Below, in pieces: positions 45,045 to 60,862 of a stretch of DNA of 64,000 nucleotides. This DNA is from Silene conica (Eukaryota > Streptophyta > Magnoliopsida > Caryophyllales > Caryophyllaceae). Both the position numbers and the translations under genes were made by a program. The first letter of the stretch is position 1. Every line of letters starts with the position of its first letter. The stretch covers positions 48,238,910-48,302,909 of the forward strand of contig CM055320.2 of the NCBI GenBank assembly GCA_029255685.2, in the 5' to 3' direction. The notes under the pieces were generated by a model, which made no database searches, was not told where the DNA came from, and saw only the letters and a list, made by a program, of their open reading frames with translations.

Positions 45045-48000
45045 ATCAACCCACCTTTTAAAAAGTTTCGTCCTCGAAACTTGAAAGAAAAAAAACGGTA
45101 AGTTGTAAAGACAAGGTTAACAACCAAAGCGTTTACCAAAATTTGATATTTCAAAACTTATATCTGTTTCAAAGACTTCGAAAAGAATCTCCAAAGGCAC
45201 AAGTCCTCGTCAATGGAACGAAGAGGGTTCTCGTTGCGCATTCAAGAGCCTAACATTCAAAATCAGGAACAAGTCCAAAACCAAATCACGCGCAGACAAG
45301 CGTAGTACAAGTTATTAGACGTCTCCAATAACGAGTTCTAACGCTGAATCAAACGCTAAAATCAATCAAAATTATAAATCATTTCAAGCTTTTCAAAACT
45401 TGTCATTTCGAAAGTAAACTTCCATTTTTGAATCCGTAAAATAAGTAAGGTTGTAACATAAATTAAGATTTTCAACAACAAAAGTTAGGTAACTCAAATC
45501 GGTTATAAAATATACAAATGGAAAACATTTTAAATATCATTCATACAAAACACAAGCACGAAAGCTACATATTATCAACCAAAGATGGTTGGTTCGGATT
45601 ATCCAAGAAATCAAAACACAAAAGGTCAGAAGGAAGCTAACAAAAACAAGGCATCAAAACTACCATCTTTAGGGTTAACGACGGTGCTCAACAAGAGAGT
45701 AAAGCGGCAAAAACAACAAAAGAACAAAGGCATGAACAAAAGAGGTTTATGGTTAAGGAGGAAGATAACTCTTCGGATTACGGAAATCACTAACCACTCA
45801 ATCCATAAGTGAAACATCATCATCATCATGATTCCTTGCACACCTCAGAAGGCAGCTCTTTCAACCGCAAAACTCTCAAGGCTTCCTCAACTCAATTTGG
45901 GTCATTCACTTCTAGGTCATCCACGATACAAGGTATCCTATTACCAAAGGAACTTCACAACTCTCGATTATTACTCAACAATCAACATCCTTCATAGAGC
46001 TAGATCCAAAATTACTAACAAGGTTGCCTTCATACTCAACTAGCATATGTTACAGATCTCCAAACAAGGTGAATCACAAAAACAAGGATCTTAAACCTGA
46101 ATCCATCGTACTTCCAGACCTCTAAACAAAAATTGTTACGCTCATACTGACAACAAAAGATATGAAAGCGGTACTCTCGAAATTTTACTTACTCTCATAC
46201 GTAGGACTATGAGATAAACATCCAAAACATCTAATCCCAAAAGTATAAACACGGTATTCTTCAAACCGTAGTTATTCCCAAACGCATTACTACGGGTTTA
46301 ACATCCAAGGCATTCAGACCCAAACTAGTCAAATCTCATCGACCCAAATCACGGAAACACACTGTAAACCTCGACTATCATACTTCATTACAGTAAAGTA
46401 ATCATCCCAAAGAGAGTCTCATAAGAGTAACAACTTTCACCCAAACCGTCTCTAGGTAACCATCAAAACTCTCACAGATAATACCAAAATTATTAGCCTC
46501 ACGATGTACCAATCCACAAGAAGCACTCATACCATCAAACCTTTAACATGAAACCATCGAGATGGCACACTAACTAATATTACCCAACGTCACCAAACGC
46601 TAACTCTCTCAACTATGTCCGATAAAACAAGACCAAGGATCCTCTAAGCATATATCACTATTCCACAAACGAAGTCATCCTCACAACTAGTCCAAAAAGA
46701 AAGGGGACAAGGCTCACAACAGTTAAAGATATGATACAAACTTCAGGAACAAACTCGATATAGAAACTTGAGAGAGACACATAAGATGACGGCTAAGAGA
46801 CTCCAGGCTATGGACTCCAACAATAGCGAAGCCATGAGGAGAAGAATGAGCATTAGAGATAAGAAGATATATGACATAAAGAAAGGTCAAGTAAGCTTTG
46901 TTATGAAAGCATAACTCGACAGAATTAGCATTGAAGAAGAAAGAAGAAGAGAAGCGTTGAGGAAATGTTATGATTTGAACTGACACAATTCCCAAGGCTC
47001 AGGGTTCCCAAAATCCTCACAAGGCTTTCATCTCCGATTCCCAATTTAGGCATGACGAACTGCATTTCCGAAAAAGAATTATCCCAAATGGTTTACCATA
47101 CTATGAGTCCTTTCAAAGAAAAGGGTGTACGATTATCCCAATTTCGAATATTCCATAAATTCTCGGGTATCTCCACTTCTTAAACTCCTCAAGCAACGTT
47201 TATGTAGTACTCCAGGATAAACCACTTCTATACCACTGCTACTTCACAATCTTTATACTCCATAGATCATCAACTCTCTAATTCCTTCAATTCGCAAAAC
47301 TTTCATTACTCATCGAGTTATTCTATTCTAATCTCACACAAGGCCTAAATCCTTAATTCAATAATACCTCAAAATGTGAACACCAAGAAAATCCACTGTT
47401 AACGTTTTCACACCTCTATATATGAATTAAAACGTCCTTTAAACATCACAACCTTAAAATCTCACAAATCCATAAGTTGCACCTTATGACATCAATCAGA
47501 CATCCAAAGACATGATCTTCAAGTAACTCCTCAAAGGTTACACCTCTAATCCAATCAAACAACTAAAAGAGTAAACTTCAGTCAGTTCCTCTAAAGTTAC
47601 ATCGCTAACTCTTCCAATACTCGTCCACCAATATACACGATTCTTATCCTCCAAAAGTAACATCCCAATTAAAGTCAAACCCAATTCCCAAAGTCAAGCA
47701 TTACTGATTCTTTCATTTTCACTAGCATCCCAAGTATATTTTCCAAATTCATTTTTATGGATTCTAACACCTCACCCATACTCTTAAAGCGGCACATATT
47801 AACCCACTGGTTCTAAATCCCAATTATGATTACCAAGGTTAAATTCTTCCAAAAGCTACGTATACCACTCAAACTTTAATCTAGGAATTTCACCAACCAA
47901 TTCCACCCACCCATTGGGTAAACAACTAAACATTGGGATTACCAAGACATGGCTTACTACACTCCCTAAACGTTTTCAGTCAGATTAATTTTCAAATTAA

Positions 48001-48501
48001 GGGCTAGGGGTTATCCTTGAAAAAAATCCTCAATATCCAACTAAGCTAGGCTACCTTCAAAGCGCCGTGGGAAAAGGCAAGTAACAAGGATAAGGTTAAG
48101 TCGGGAAGTTACGAAAGTAGCTTCCGAGTTAAGATAGAAAAGAATTAGGGAAAAGGAGGATATGCATCAAGAAATAAGGAAGAAGGTGATGCATGATGAG
48201 CTAAGAGTATCTTCGGGGACATAAAAGTATCCTTCAAAGATAGGACGAGTCTTCCATCTTCGGTAGTAGACAATAATCTTGATCGCCATCCAGGTAAGCT
48301 CATGATTCACCAATCCTTGAGCACAAAAATAAAATCTTTGACATTTAACAAACATGTTAGACCTAACAAGGAGCAATCACATTACAGACTACCACTTGGT
48401 CCTTAAATCTACCCATCTCTCATTCATTATTTTAGGTCAAGTTCATATTTAATTTGGGGTACACGTGCGTGCGTCGGGAGCATTACTGCTCTGATACCAA
48501 C
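45045..48501 (-). mobile_element. Internal domain 2 of tandem retroelement
   Basis: 3457 bp. The PPT (minus strand) adjoins LTR 2 and an intact initiator-Met PBS adjoins LTR 3 (GCTCTGATACCA on the plus strand near 48488-48499). No retroviral coding motifs. The 90-codon frame is at 46723-46995. Confidence 0.92.
48488..48499 (-). promoter_or_regulatory. Primer-binding site of internal domain 2
   Basis: On the minus strand TGGTATCAGAGC, two bases inside the LTR 3 boundary, complementary to initiator tRNA-Met. Confidence 0.92.
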
Positions 48502-51223
48502 TGTGACACCCCGCGATATAGCATAAAAATAAACAAGTAAATTGCAGCGGAAATACGATACTTTTAAAAACTTTTTCGACATATTTATTAAAACTTTTCG
48601 CGGAATATCAAAACAACAAACGGAAGAATAAACTAATACAAAGTATAAATTATAAACGAATACTTAAATAAACGAGGAATAAGGTATCCCACGGTAACAA
48701 CATGAATTAAATCTAAACTAAGCGTAAGGGTAATTGTCGAATGATCAACAATGCTCGCTAGCCACACGTCTTCCCCAAACAGCACCAACCTACATTCATG
48801 AAACATGAACGCCACAGTCAGTGGGGAGTAACTCAGGGTTCTCCCAGCCACTTTACGTCAGAATACAAATAGATAACAATAAGAACATATTGTATATGGA
48901 GTAGTACATGTGAATAAGAGAAATGTCAAAGCATGATAGTCAAAATCAGGTAAACAACCAGGTGATCGACTCAGAGATCAACACTTGATGGCATGTCCAA
49001 TCACACAAATAACAACAACCAAGAATAGAATGAACGCCGTCAGGTAGCATAACCGCTATAACTGACAGTCAGGGAGTATAACCGCTCCACTAACAGGCTA
49101 GGGCGTATAACCGCGCCCTAGCTACCGGAGCGCATAACCACATCATCCGAATACTATTTATAGCGCATAACCGACAAATATATGCCTAAGACCTGGCCAG
49201 ACCTCTCGATGTAATAACTTACACCGAACGACACACGGGGACCGGGCCGCATAACCACGGACACCAACCAATCCCGAACATAGTAAGATAAAATCCCTTA
49301 ACAGGAGTGGCGTTTGTTCATTACAGTGATACACAAATCGTATCACCGTTATCTATTCACAACCAAGGCAACATAACCGTTACCAACACAATTTAGGGTG
49401 ACATAACCGTCACCTAAACACAAGCGAGGCAACATAACCGTCACCCTACTCATCTTAAGATAACATAACCGTCATCAAAACACAATTTAAGCTAACATAA
49501 CCGTTAACCAACTCATTTACATACAAGAGCCAACAATCGATAAATAAGACAACACTTAAGTCCATTCCATACGAGAGAAGAATAAACAGAACTGATTAAT
49601 AAAACATAAGTCTTAAAAGCGTTTTACATTTCAGCTGTCCTCTGCTGTAAAATTCATAACTAATTGAAATAAAATCGAAATGATACAAGGCCAACTGGGT
49701 CAGATTAATAAGACTTTTATCTACAATATTTGTCAAGTAAACATTTTCAAAATACGAACATAACAGGGGGTTATTGTCTGATCTTTACAGTGTGTAAGAA
49801 ATCGTCACACAAAATATATTGCTTCATAAAACGGGTTTAACAAATCATTTTGACGCAAAGCAAACTCCTAACATCATCTAAACTCTTCAAAGTTTAATTA
49901 TTGAAAAGGACCAGAATAGTTTCAAAGTATAAATATGGTTTTCGAAATAATCTTTGAGCTACTGTCCGTTCTGCGAGTATTTCAGCGCAATGTTCGTAAA
50001 TAATTTATTGTGAACAAACGACATGCAATAAAATTACGAAATTTTTGAGGTAGACTCTACACTTAAAATAAACAGGGGTCTCTTTTTGACATTTTCAAAT
50101 CTGGATAATCTAAGATGTCGAAATAAATTGTACAAGACAATGGACATATTTGTCAAGGTGCTGAAACTTAATGAAATAACCAATGTAAACAAAGCACTAT
50201 GAACTTGAAAGACAATCAAACTAACCTTCCTCAATGATCCTAACCTCATTTAACTATACAATCCTTAGTGAATTTCCAACTAGAATATCACCCAACACAA
50301 CCATGCAAAATGAAATTCATCCAAACATATGATTTATGAACTTAATCATGTCACTCTTTAACCAAACACAATTCTAGTATACTAAACATTACTAGCATAT
50401 AGAACACATGCAAACATAGACGATAAGTCGAGTAACCCACCGTTACCTTATAACTCTTCAATAAGCATGATTTTGAACTTAAAGCCACTCCGGTTTGGAC
50501 AGCCGAACTAGCTACACATAAATAAACGAGGTTAGCTATGAGAACCGTGCCTTAAAGGCCACGACCAGAGTATATTAAGAAAGAAATTTGATATTTTTAT
50601 TACCTTGAAAGATGGAGGGCGAGGAGAGGAAGAGATAGGCGCGAAAATTGTCGAAAACCGATAAGAAACGAAGATTTTATGATCGTCTTAAGGTTGAAGG
50701 TAAAGAGTGTAACAGTGGTGTTTGTGTTTGAGTGTTCTAGCTGAAAAAAAGAATAAAGGAACGAAGAAGAAGGAAGGAAGTAGAAGGAATGACCTTGGGC
50801 AGCAAGGCAAAGTTCTATACTTAGCCAAGTGTCCCTAAAGACATGTGGAAAAGAGTGACGAGTAAGCAACGAGCGAGTGTCTCGTTTGCGGATGGTCCGT
50901 GACAGCCTTTCGTATTTTCGGCATAATTTCCTCCACAGAACTCGTAATGACGTGTTTTCGGTGGCGTTGGAAAGCTAAGAAAAAGAGCTACAACTTTTAT
51001 TTTATAAGCAAAAGCTTGATATACATTTAAAATATCTTAAAATTAGCAACAAGGACAGAGTAATGTTTTACAAGTTTAAGAAGTATAACTTTGAGACGCA
51101 CATATTAATATCATTGTCAAAAACAATAGATTTTAAATGGAACTTTATTTAATGTAGAACATTATTATTACTAAAATAATTTTTTAATAATATATAAATA
51201 CTTGGAAATTACGGGGTGTTACA
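48502..51223 (-). mobile_element. LTR 3 of tandem minus-strand retroelement
   Basis: 2722 bp, closest to LTR 2 by shared variants. Contains the same hairpin cluster (about 49036-49510). Confidence 0.93.
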
Positions 51224-54200
51224 ATCAACCCACCTTTTAAAAAGTTTCGTCCTCGAAACTTGAAAGAAAAAAAACGGTAAGTTGTAAAGACAAGGTTAAC
51301 AACCAAAGCGTTTACCAAAATTTGATATTTCAAAACTTATATCTGTTTCAAAGACTTCGAAAAGAATCTCCAAAGGCACAAGTCCTCGTCAATGGAACGA
51401 AGAGGGTTCTCGTTGCGCATTCAAGAGCCTAACATTCCAAATCAGGAACAAGTCCAAAACCAAATCACGCGCAGACAAGCGTAGTACAAGTTATTAGACG
51501 TCTCCAATAACGAGTTCTAACGCTGAATCAAACGCTAAAATCAATCAAAATTATAAATCATTTCAAGCTTTTCAAAACTTGTCATTTCGAAAGTAAACTT
51601 CCATTTTTGAATCCGTAAAATAAGTAAGGTTGTAACAGAAATTAAGATTTTCAACAACAAAAGTTAGGTAACTCAAATCGGTTATAAAATATACAAATGG
51701 AAAACATTTTAAATATCATTCATACAAAACACAAGCACGAAAGCTACATATTATCAACCAAAGATGGTTGGTTCGGATTATTCAAGAAATCAAAACACAA
51801 AAGGTCAGAAGGAAGCTAACAAAAACAAGGCATCAAAACTACCATCTTTAGGGTTAACGACGGTGCTCAACAAGAGAGTAAAGCGGCAAAAACAACAAAA
51901 GAACAAAGGCATGAACAAAAGAGGTTTATGGTTAAGGAGGAAGATAACTCTTCGGATTACGGAAATCACTAACCACTCAATCCATAAGTGAAACATCATC
52001 ATCAACATGATTCCTTGCACACCTCAGAAGGCAGCTCTTTCAACCGCAAAACTCTCAAGGCTTCCTCAACTCAATTTGGGCCATTCACTTCTACGTCATC
52101 CACGATACAAGGTATCCTATTACCAAAGGAACTTCACAACTCTCGATTATTACTCAACAATCAACATCCTTCATAGAGCTAGATCCAAAATTACTAACAA
52201 GGTTGCCTTCATACTCAACTAGCATATGTTACAGATCTCCAAACAAGGTGAATCACAAAAACAAGGATCTTAAACCTGAATCCATCGTACTTCCAGACCT
52301 CTAAACAAAAATTGTTACGCTCATACTGACAACAAAAGATATGAAAGCGGTACTCTCGAAATTTTACTTACTCTCATACGTAGGACTATGAGATAAACAT
52401 CCAAAACATCTAATCCCAAAAGCATAAACACGGTATTCTTCAAACCGTAGTTATTCCCAAACGCATTACTACGGGTTTAACATCCAAGGCATTCAGACCC
52501 AAACTAGTCAAATCTCATCGACCCAAATCACGGAAACACACTGTAAACCTCGACTACCATACTTCATTATAGTAAAGTGATCATCCCAAAGAGAGTCTCA
52601 TAAGAGTAACAACTTTCACCCAAACCGTCTCTAGGTAACCATCAAAACTCTCATAGATAACACCAAAATTATTAGCCTCACGATGTACCAATCCACAAGA
52701 AGCACTCATACCATCAAACCTTTAACATGAAACCATCGAGATGGCACACTACCTAATATTACCCAACGTCACCAAACGCTAACTCTCTCAACTACGTCCG
52801 ATAAAACAAGACCAAGGATCCTCTAAGCATATATCACTATTCCACAAACGAAGTCATCCTCACAACTAGTCCAAAAAGAAAGGGGACAAGGCTCACAACG
52901 GTTAAAGATATGATACAAACTTCAGGAACAAACTCGATATAGAAACTTGAGAGAGACACATAAGATGACGGCTAAGAGACTCCAGGCTATGGACTCCAAC
53001 AATAGCGAAGCCATGAGGAGAAGAATGAGCATTAGAGATAAGAAGATATATGACATAAAGAAAGGTCAAGTAAGCTTTGTTATGAAAGCATAACTCGACA
53101 GAATTAGCATTGAAGAAGAAAGAAGAAGAGAAGCGTTGAGGAAATGTTATGATTTGAACTGACACAATTCCCAAGGCTCAGGGTTCCCAAAATCCTCACA
53201 AGGCTTTCATCTCCGATTCCCAATTTAGGCATGCCGAACTGCATTTCCGAAAAAGAATTATCCCAAATGGTTTACCATACTATAAGTCCTTTCAAAGAAA
53301 AGGGTGTACGATTATCCCAATTTCGAACATTCCATGAATTCTCGGGTATCTCCACTTCTTAAACTCCTCAAGCAACGTTTATGTAGTACTCCAGGATAAA
53401 CCACTTCTATACCAGTGCTACTTCACAATCTTTATACTCCATAGATCATCAACTCTCTAATTCCTTCAATTCGCAAAACTTTCATTACTCATCGAGTTAT
53501 TCTATTCTAATCTCACACAAGGCCTAAATCCTTAATTCAATAATACCTCAAAATGTGAACACCAAGAAAATCCACTGTTAACGTTTTCACACCTCTATAT
53601 ACGAATTAAAACGTCCTTTAAACATCAGAACCTTAAAATCTCACAAATCCATAAGTTGCACCTTATGACATCAATCAGACATCCAAAGACATAATCTTCA
53701 AGTAACTCCTCAAAGGTTACACCTCTAATCCAATCAAACAACTAAAAGAGTAAACTTCAGTCAGTTCCTTTAAAGTTACATCGCTAACTCCTTCAATACT
53801 CGTCCATCAATATACACGATTCTTATCCTCCAAAAGTAACCTCCCAATTAAAGTCAAACCCAATTCCCAAAGTCAAGCATTACTGATTCATTCATTTTCA
53901 CTAGCATCCCAAGTATATTTTCCAAATTCATTTTTATGGATTCTAACACCTCACCCATACTCTTAAAGCGGCACATATTAACCCACTGGTTCTAAATCCC
54001 AATTATGATTACCAAGGTTAAATTCTTCCAAAAGCTACGTATACCACTCAAACTTTAATCTAGGAATTTCACCAACCAATTCCACCCACCAATTGGGTAA
54101 ACAACTAAACATTGGGATTACCAAGACATGGCTTACTACACTCCCTAAACGTTTTCAGTCAGATTACTTTTCAAAATAAGGGCTAGGGGTTATCCTCGAA

Positions 54201-54680
54201 AAAAATCCTCAATATCCAACTAAGCTAGGCTACCTTCAAAGCGCCATGGGAAAAGGCAAGTAACAAGGATAAGGTTAAGTCGGGAAGTTACGAAAGTACC
54301 TTTCGAGTTAAGATAGAAAAAAATTAGGGAAAAGGAGGATATGCATCAAGAAATAAGGAAGAAGGTGATGCATGATGAGCTAGGAGTATCTTCGGGGACA
54401 TAAAAGTATCCTTCAAAGATAGGACGAATCTTCCATCTTCGGTAGTAGACAATAATCTTGATCGTCATCCAGGTAAGCTCATGATTCACAAATCCTTGAG
54501 CACAAAAATAAAATCTTTGACATTTAACAAACATGTTAGACCTAACAAGGAGCAATCACATTACAGACTACCACTTGGTCCTTAAATCTACCCATCTCTC
54601 ATTCATTATTTTAGGTCAAGTTCATATTTAATTTGGGGTACACGTGCGTGCGTCGGGAGCATTACTGCTCTGATACCAAC
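51224..54680 (-). mobile_element. Internal domain 3 of tandem retroelement
   Basis: 3457 bp, the same organisation as domain 2. The PBS next to LTR 4 is intact (54667-54678). The 90-codon frame is at 52902-53174. Confidence 0.92.
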
Positions 54681-57402
54681 TGTGACACCCCGCGATATAG
54701 CATAAAAATAAACAAGTAAATTGCAGCGGAAATACGATACTTTTAAAAACTTTTCGACATATTTATTAAAACTTTTCGCGGAATATCAAAACAACAAACG
54801 GAAGACTAAAACTAATACAAAGTATAAATTATAAACGAATACTTAAATAAACGAGGGATTAGGTATCCCACGGTAACAACATGAATTAAATCTAAACTAA
54901 GCGTAAGGGTAATTGTCGAATGATCAACAATGCTCGCTAGCCACACGTCTTCCCCAAACAGCACCAACCTACATTCATGAAACATGAACGCCACAGTCAG
55001 TGGGGAGTAACTCAGGGTTCTTCCAGCCACTTTACGTCAGAATAGAAATAGATAACAATAAGAACATATTGTATATGGAGTAGTACATGTGAATAAGAGA
55101 AATGTCAAAGCATGATACTCAAAATCAGGTAAACAACCAGGTGATCGACTCAGAGACCAACACTTGATGGCATGTCCAATCACACAAATAACAACAACCA
55201 AGAATAGAATGAACGCCGTCAGGTAGCATAACCGCTACAACTGACAGTCAGGGAGTATAACCGCTCCACTAACAGGCTAGGGCGTATAACCGCGCCCTAG
55301 CTACCGGAGCGCATAACCACATCATCCGGATACTATTTATAGCGCATAACCGACAACTATATGCCTAAGACCTGGCCAGACCTCTCGATGTAATAACTTA
55401 CACCGAACTACACACGGGGACCGGGCCGCATAAGCATGGACACCGACCAATCCCGAACATAGTAAGATAAAATCCCTTAACAGGAGTGGCGTTTGTTCAT
55501 TACAGTGATACACAAATCGTATCACCGTTATCTATTCACAACCAAGGCAACATAACCGTTACCAACACAATTTAGGGTGACATAACCGTCACCTAAACAC
55601 AAGCGAGGCAACATAACCGTCACCCTACTCATCTTAAGATAACATAACCGTCATCAAAACACAATTTAAGCTAACATAACCGTTAACCAACTCATTTACA
55701 TACAAGAGCCAACAATCGATAAATAAGACAACACTTAAGTCCATTCCATATGGGAGAAGAATAAACAGAACTGATTAATAAAACATAAGTCTTAAAAGCG
55801 TTTTACATTTCAGCTGTCCTCTGCCGTAAAATTCATAACTAATTCAAATAAAATCGAAACGATACAAGGCCAACTGGGTCTGATTAATAAGACTTTTATC
55901 TACAATATTTGTCAAGTAAACATTTTCAAAATACGAACTTAACAGGGGGTTATTGTCTGATCTTTACAGTGTGTAAGAAATCGTCACAAAAAATATATTG
56001 CTTCATAAAACGGGTTTAACAAATCATTTTGGGGCAAAGCAAACTCCTAACATCATCTAAACTCTTCAAAGTTTAATTATTGAAAAGGCCTAGAATAGTT
56101 TCAAAGTATAAATATGGTTTTCGAAATAATCTTTGAGCCACTGTCCGTTCTGCGAGTATTTCAGCGCAATGTTCGTAAATAATTTATTGTGAACAAACGA
56201 CATGCAATAAAATTACGAAATTTTAGAGGTAGACTCTACACTTAAAATAAACAGGGGTCTCTTTTCGACATTTTCAAAGCTGGATAATCTAAGATGTCGA
56301 AATAAATTGTACAAGACAATGGACAGATTTGTCAAGGTGCTGAAACTTAATGAAATAACCAATGTAAACAAAGCACTATGAACTTAAAAGACTATCAAAC
56401 TAACCTTCCTCAATGATCATAACCTCATTTAACTATACAATCCTTAGTGAATTTCCAACTTGAATATCACCCAACACAACCATGCAAAATGAAATTCATC
56501 CAAACATATGATTTATGAACTTAATCATGTCACTCTTTAACCAAACACAATTCTAGTATACTAAACATTACTAGCATATAGAACACATGCAAACATAGAC
56601 GATAAGTCGAGTAACCCACCGTTACCTTATAACTCTTCAATAAGCATGATTTTGAACTTAAAGCCACTCCGGTTTGGACAACCGAACTAGCTACACATAA
56701 ATAAACGAGGTTAGCTATGAGAACCGTGCCTTAAAGGCCACGACCAGAGTATATTAAGGAATAAATTTGATACTTTTATTACCTAGAAAGATGGAGGGCG
56801 AGGAGAGGAAGAGATTGGCGCAAAAATCGTCGAAAATCGATAAGAAACGAAGATTTTATGATCGTCTTAAGGTTGAAGGTAAAGAGTGTAACAGTGGTGT
56901 TTGTGTTTGAGTGTTCTAGCTGAAAAAAAGAATAAAGGAACGAAGAAGAAGGAAGGAAGTAGAAGGAATGACCTTGGGCAGCAAGGCAAAGTTCTATACT
57001 TAGCCAAGTGTCCCTAAGGACATGTGGAAAAGAGTGAAGAGTAAGCAACGAGCGAGTGTCTCGTTTGCGGATGGTCCGTGACAGCCTTTCGTATTTTCGG
57101 CATAATTTCCTCCACATAACTCGTAATGACGTGTTTTCGGTGGCGTTGGAAAGCTAAGAAAAAGAGCTACAACTTTTATTTTATAAGCAAAAGCTTGATA
57201 TACCTTTAAAATATCTTAAAATTAGCAACAAGAACAGAGTATCGTTTTACAAGTTTAAGAAGTATAACTTTAAGACGCACATATTAATATCATTGTCAAA
57301 AACGATAGATTTTAAATGGAATTTTATTTAATGTAGAACATTACTATTACTAAAATAATATTTTAATAATATATAAATACTTGGAAATTACGGGGTGTTA
57401 CA
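54681..57402 (-). mobile_element. LTR 4 of tandem minus-strand retroelement
   Basis: 2722 bp. Shares several variants with LTR 1 (AACTTAACAGGGGG near 55935; GGGGCAAA near 56031), so the order of relatedness does not follow the order along the DNA. Confidence 0.93.
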
Positions 57403-60400
57403 ATCAACCCACCTTTTAAAAAGTTTTGTCCTCGAAACTTGAAAGCAGAAAAACGGTAAGTTGTAAAGACAAGGTTAACAACCAAAGCGTTTACCAAAAT
57501 TTGATTTCAAAACTTATATCTGTTTCAAAGACTTCGAAAAGAATCTCCAAAGGCACAAGTCCTCGTCAATGGAACGAAGAGGGTTCTCGTTGCGCATTCA
57601 AGAGCCTAACATTCCAAATCAGGAACAAGTCCAAAACCAAATCACGCGCAGACAAGCGTAGTACAAGTTATTAGACGTCTCCAATAACGAGTTCTAACGC
57701 TGAATCAAACGCTAAAATCAATCAAAATTATAAATCATTTCAAGCTTTTCAAAACTTGTCATTTCGAAAGTAAACTTCCATTTTTGAATCCGTAAAATAA
57801 GTAAGGTTGTAACAGAAATTAAGATTTTCAACAACAAAAGTTAGGTAACTCAAATCGGTTATAAAATATACAAATGGAAAACATTTTAAATATCATTCAT
57901 ACAAAACACAAGCATGAAAGCTACATATTATCAACCAAAGATGGTTGGTTCGGATTATCCAAGAAATCAAAACACAAAAGGTCATAAGGAAGCTAACAAA
58001 AACAAGGCCTCAAAACTACCATCTTTAGGGTTAACGACGGTGCTCAACAAGAGAGTAAAGCGGCAAAAACAACAAAAGAACAAAGGCAAGAACAAAAGAG
58101 GTTTATGGTTAAGGAGGAAGATAACTCTTCGGATTACGGAAATCACTAACCACTCAATCCATAAGTGAATCATCATCATCATCATGATTCCTTACACACC
58201 TCAGAAGGCAGCTCTTTCAACCGCAAAACTCTCAAGCTAAGGCTTCCTCACCTCAATTTGGGTCATTCATTTCTAGGTCATCCACGATACAAGGTATCCC
58301 ATTACCAAAGGAACTTCACAACTCTCGATTATTACTCAACAATCAACATCCTTCATAGAGCTAGATCCAAAATTACTAACAAGGTTGCCTTCATACTCAA
58401 CTAGCATATGTTACAGATCTCCAAACAAGGTGAATCACAAAAACAAGGATGTTAAACCTGAATCCATCGTACTTCCAGACCTCTAAACAAAAATTGTTAC
58501 GCTCATACTGACAACAAAAGATATGAAAGCGGTACTCTCGAAATTTTACTTACTCTCATACGTAGGACTATGAGATAAACATCCAAAACATCTAATCCCA
58601 AAAGCATAAACACGGTATTCTTCAAACCGTAATTATTCCCAAACGCATTACTACGGATTTAACATCCAAGGCATTCAGACCCAAACTAGTCAAATCTCAT
58701 CGACCCAAATCACGGAAACACACTGTAAACCTCGACTACCATACTTCATTACAGTAAAGTGATCATCCCAAAGAGAGTCTCATAAGAGTATCAACTTTCA
58801 CCCAAACCGTCTCTAGGTAACCATCAAAACTCTCATAGATAACACCAAAATTATTAGCCTCACGATGTACCAATCCACAATAAGCACTCATACCATCAAA
58901 CCTTTAACATGAAACCATCGAGATGGCACACTACCTAATATTACCCAACGTCACCAAAGGCTAACTCTCTCAACTATGTCCGATAAAACAAGACCAAGGA
59001 TCCTCTAAGCATATATCACTATTCCACAAACGAAGTCATCCTCACAACTAGTCCAAAAAGAAAGGGGAGAAGGCTCACAACGGTTAAAGATATGATACAA
59101 ACTTCAGGAACAAACTCGATATAGAAACTTGAGAGAGACACATAAGATGACGGCTAAGAGACTCCAGGCTATGGACTCCAACAATAGCGAAGCCATGAGG
59201 AGAAGAATGAGCATTAGAGATAAGAAGATATATGACATAAAGAAAGGTCAAGTAAGCTTTGTTATGAAAGCATAACTCGACAGAATTAGCATTGAAGAAG
59301 AAAGAAGAAGAGAAGCGTTGAGGAAATGTTATGATTTGAACTGACACAATTCCCAAGGCTCAGGGTTCCCAAAATCCTCACAGGGCTTTCATCTCCGATT
59401 CCCAATTTAGGCATGCCGAACTGCATTTCCGAAAAAGAATTATCCCAAATGGTTTAACATACTATAAGTCCTTTCAAAGAAAAGGGTGTACGATTATCCC
59501 AATTTCGAATATTCCATAAATTCTCGGGTATCTCCACTTCTTAAACTCCTCAAGCAACGTTTATGTAGTACTCCAGGATAAACCACTTCTATACCACTGC
59601 TACTTCACAATCTTTATACTCCATAGATCATCAACTCTCTAATTCCTTCAATTCGCAAAACTTTCATTACTCATCGAGTTATTCTATTCTAATCTCACAC
59701 AAGGCCTAAATCCTTAATTCAATAATACCTCAAAATGTGAACACCAAGAAAATCCACTGTTAACGTTTTCACACCTCTATATACGAATTAAAACGTCCTT
59801 TAAACATCACAACCTTAAAATCTCACAAATCCATAAGTTGCACCTTATGACATCAATCAGACATCCAAAGACATGATCTTCAAGTAACTCCTCAAAGGTT
59901 ACACCTCTAATCCAATCAAACAACTAAAAGAGTAAACTTCAGTCAGTTCCTCTAAAGTTACATCGCTAACTCTTTCAATACTCGTCCATCAATATACACG
60001 ATTCTTATCCTCCAAAAGTAACATCCCAATTAAAGTCAAACCCAATTCCCAAAGTCAAGCATTACTGATTCTTTCATTTTCACTAGCATCCCAAGTATAT
60101 TTTCCAAATTCATTTTTATGGATTCTAACACCTCACCCATACTCTTAAAGCGGCACATATTAACCCACTGGTTCTAAATCCCAATTATGATTACCAAGGT
60201 TAAATTCTTCCAAAAGCTACGTATACCACTCAAACTTTAATCTAGGAATTTCACCAACCAATTCCACCCACCAATTGGGTAAACAACTAAACATTGGGAT
60301 TACCAAGACATGGCTTACTACACTCCCTAAACGTTTTCCGTCAGATTAATTTTCAAAATAAGGGCTAGGGGTTATCCTCGAAAAAAATCCTCAATATCTA

Positions 60401-60862
60401 ACTAAGCTAGGCTACCTTCAAAGCGCCGTGGGAAAAGGCAAGTAACAAGGATAAGGTTAAGTCGGGAAGTTACGAAAGTAGCTTCCGAGTTAAGATAGAA
60501 AAGAATTAGGGAAAAGGAGGATATGCATCAAGAAATAAGGAAGAAGGTGATGCATGATGAGCTAAGAGTATCTTCGGGGACATAAAAGTATCCTTCAAAG
60601 ATAGGACGAGTCTTCCATCTTCGGTAGTAGACAATAATCTTGATCGCCATCCAGGTAAGCTCATGATTCACCAATCCTTGAGCACAAAAATAAAATCTTT
60701 GACATTTAACAAACATGTTAGACCTAACAAGGAGCAATCACATTACAGACTACCACTTGGTCCTTAAATGTACCCATCTCTCATTCATTATTTTAGGTCA
60801 AGTTCATATTTAATTTGGGGTACACGTGCGTGCGTCGGGAGCATTACTGCTCTGATACCAAC
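57403..60862 (-). mobile_element. Internal domain 4 of tandem retroelement
   Basis: 3460 bp, the same organisation. The PBS beside LTR 5 is intact (60849-60860). A small indel near 58233 gives a different junction of two short frames. The 90-codon frame is at 59084-59356. Confidence 0.92.
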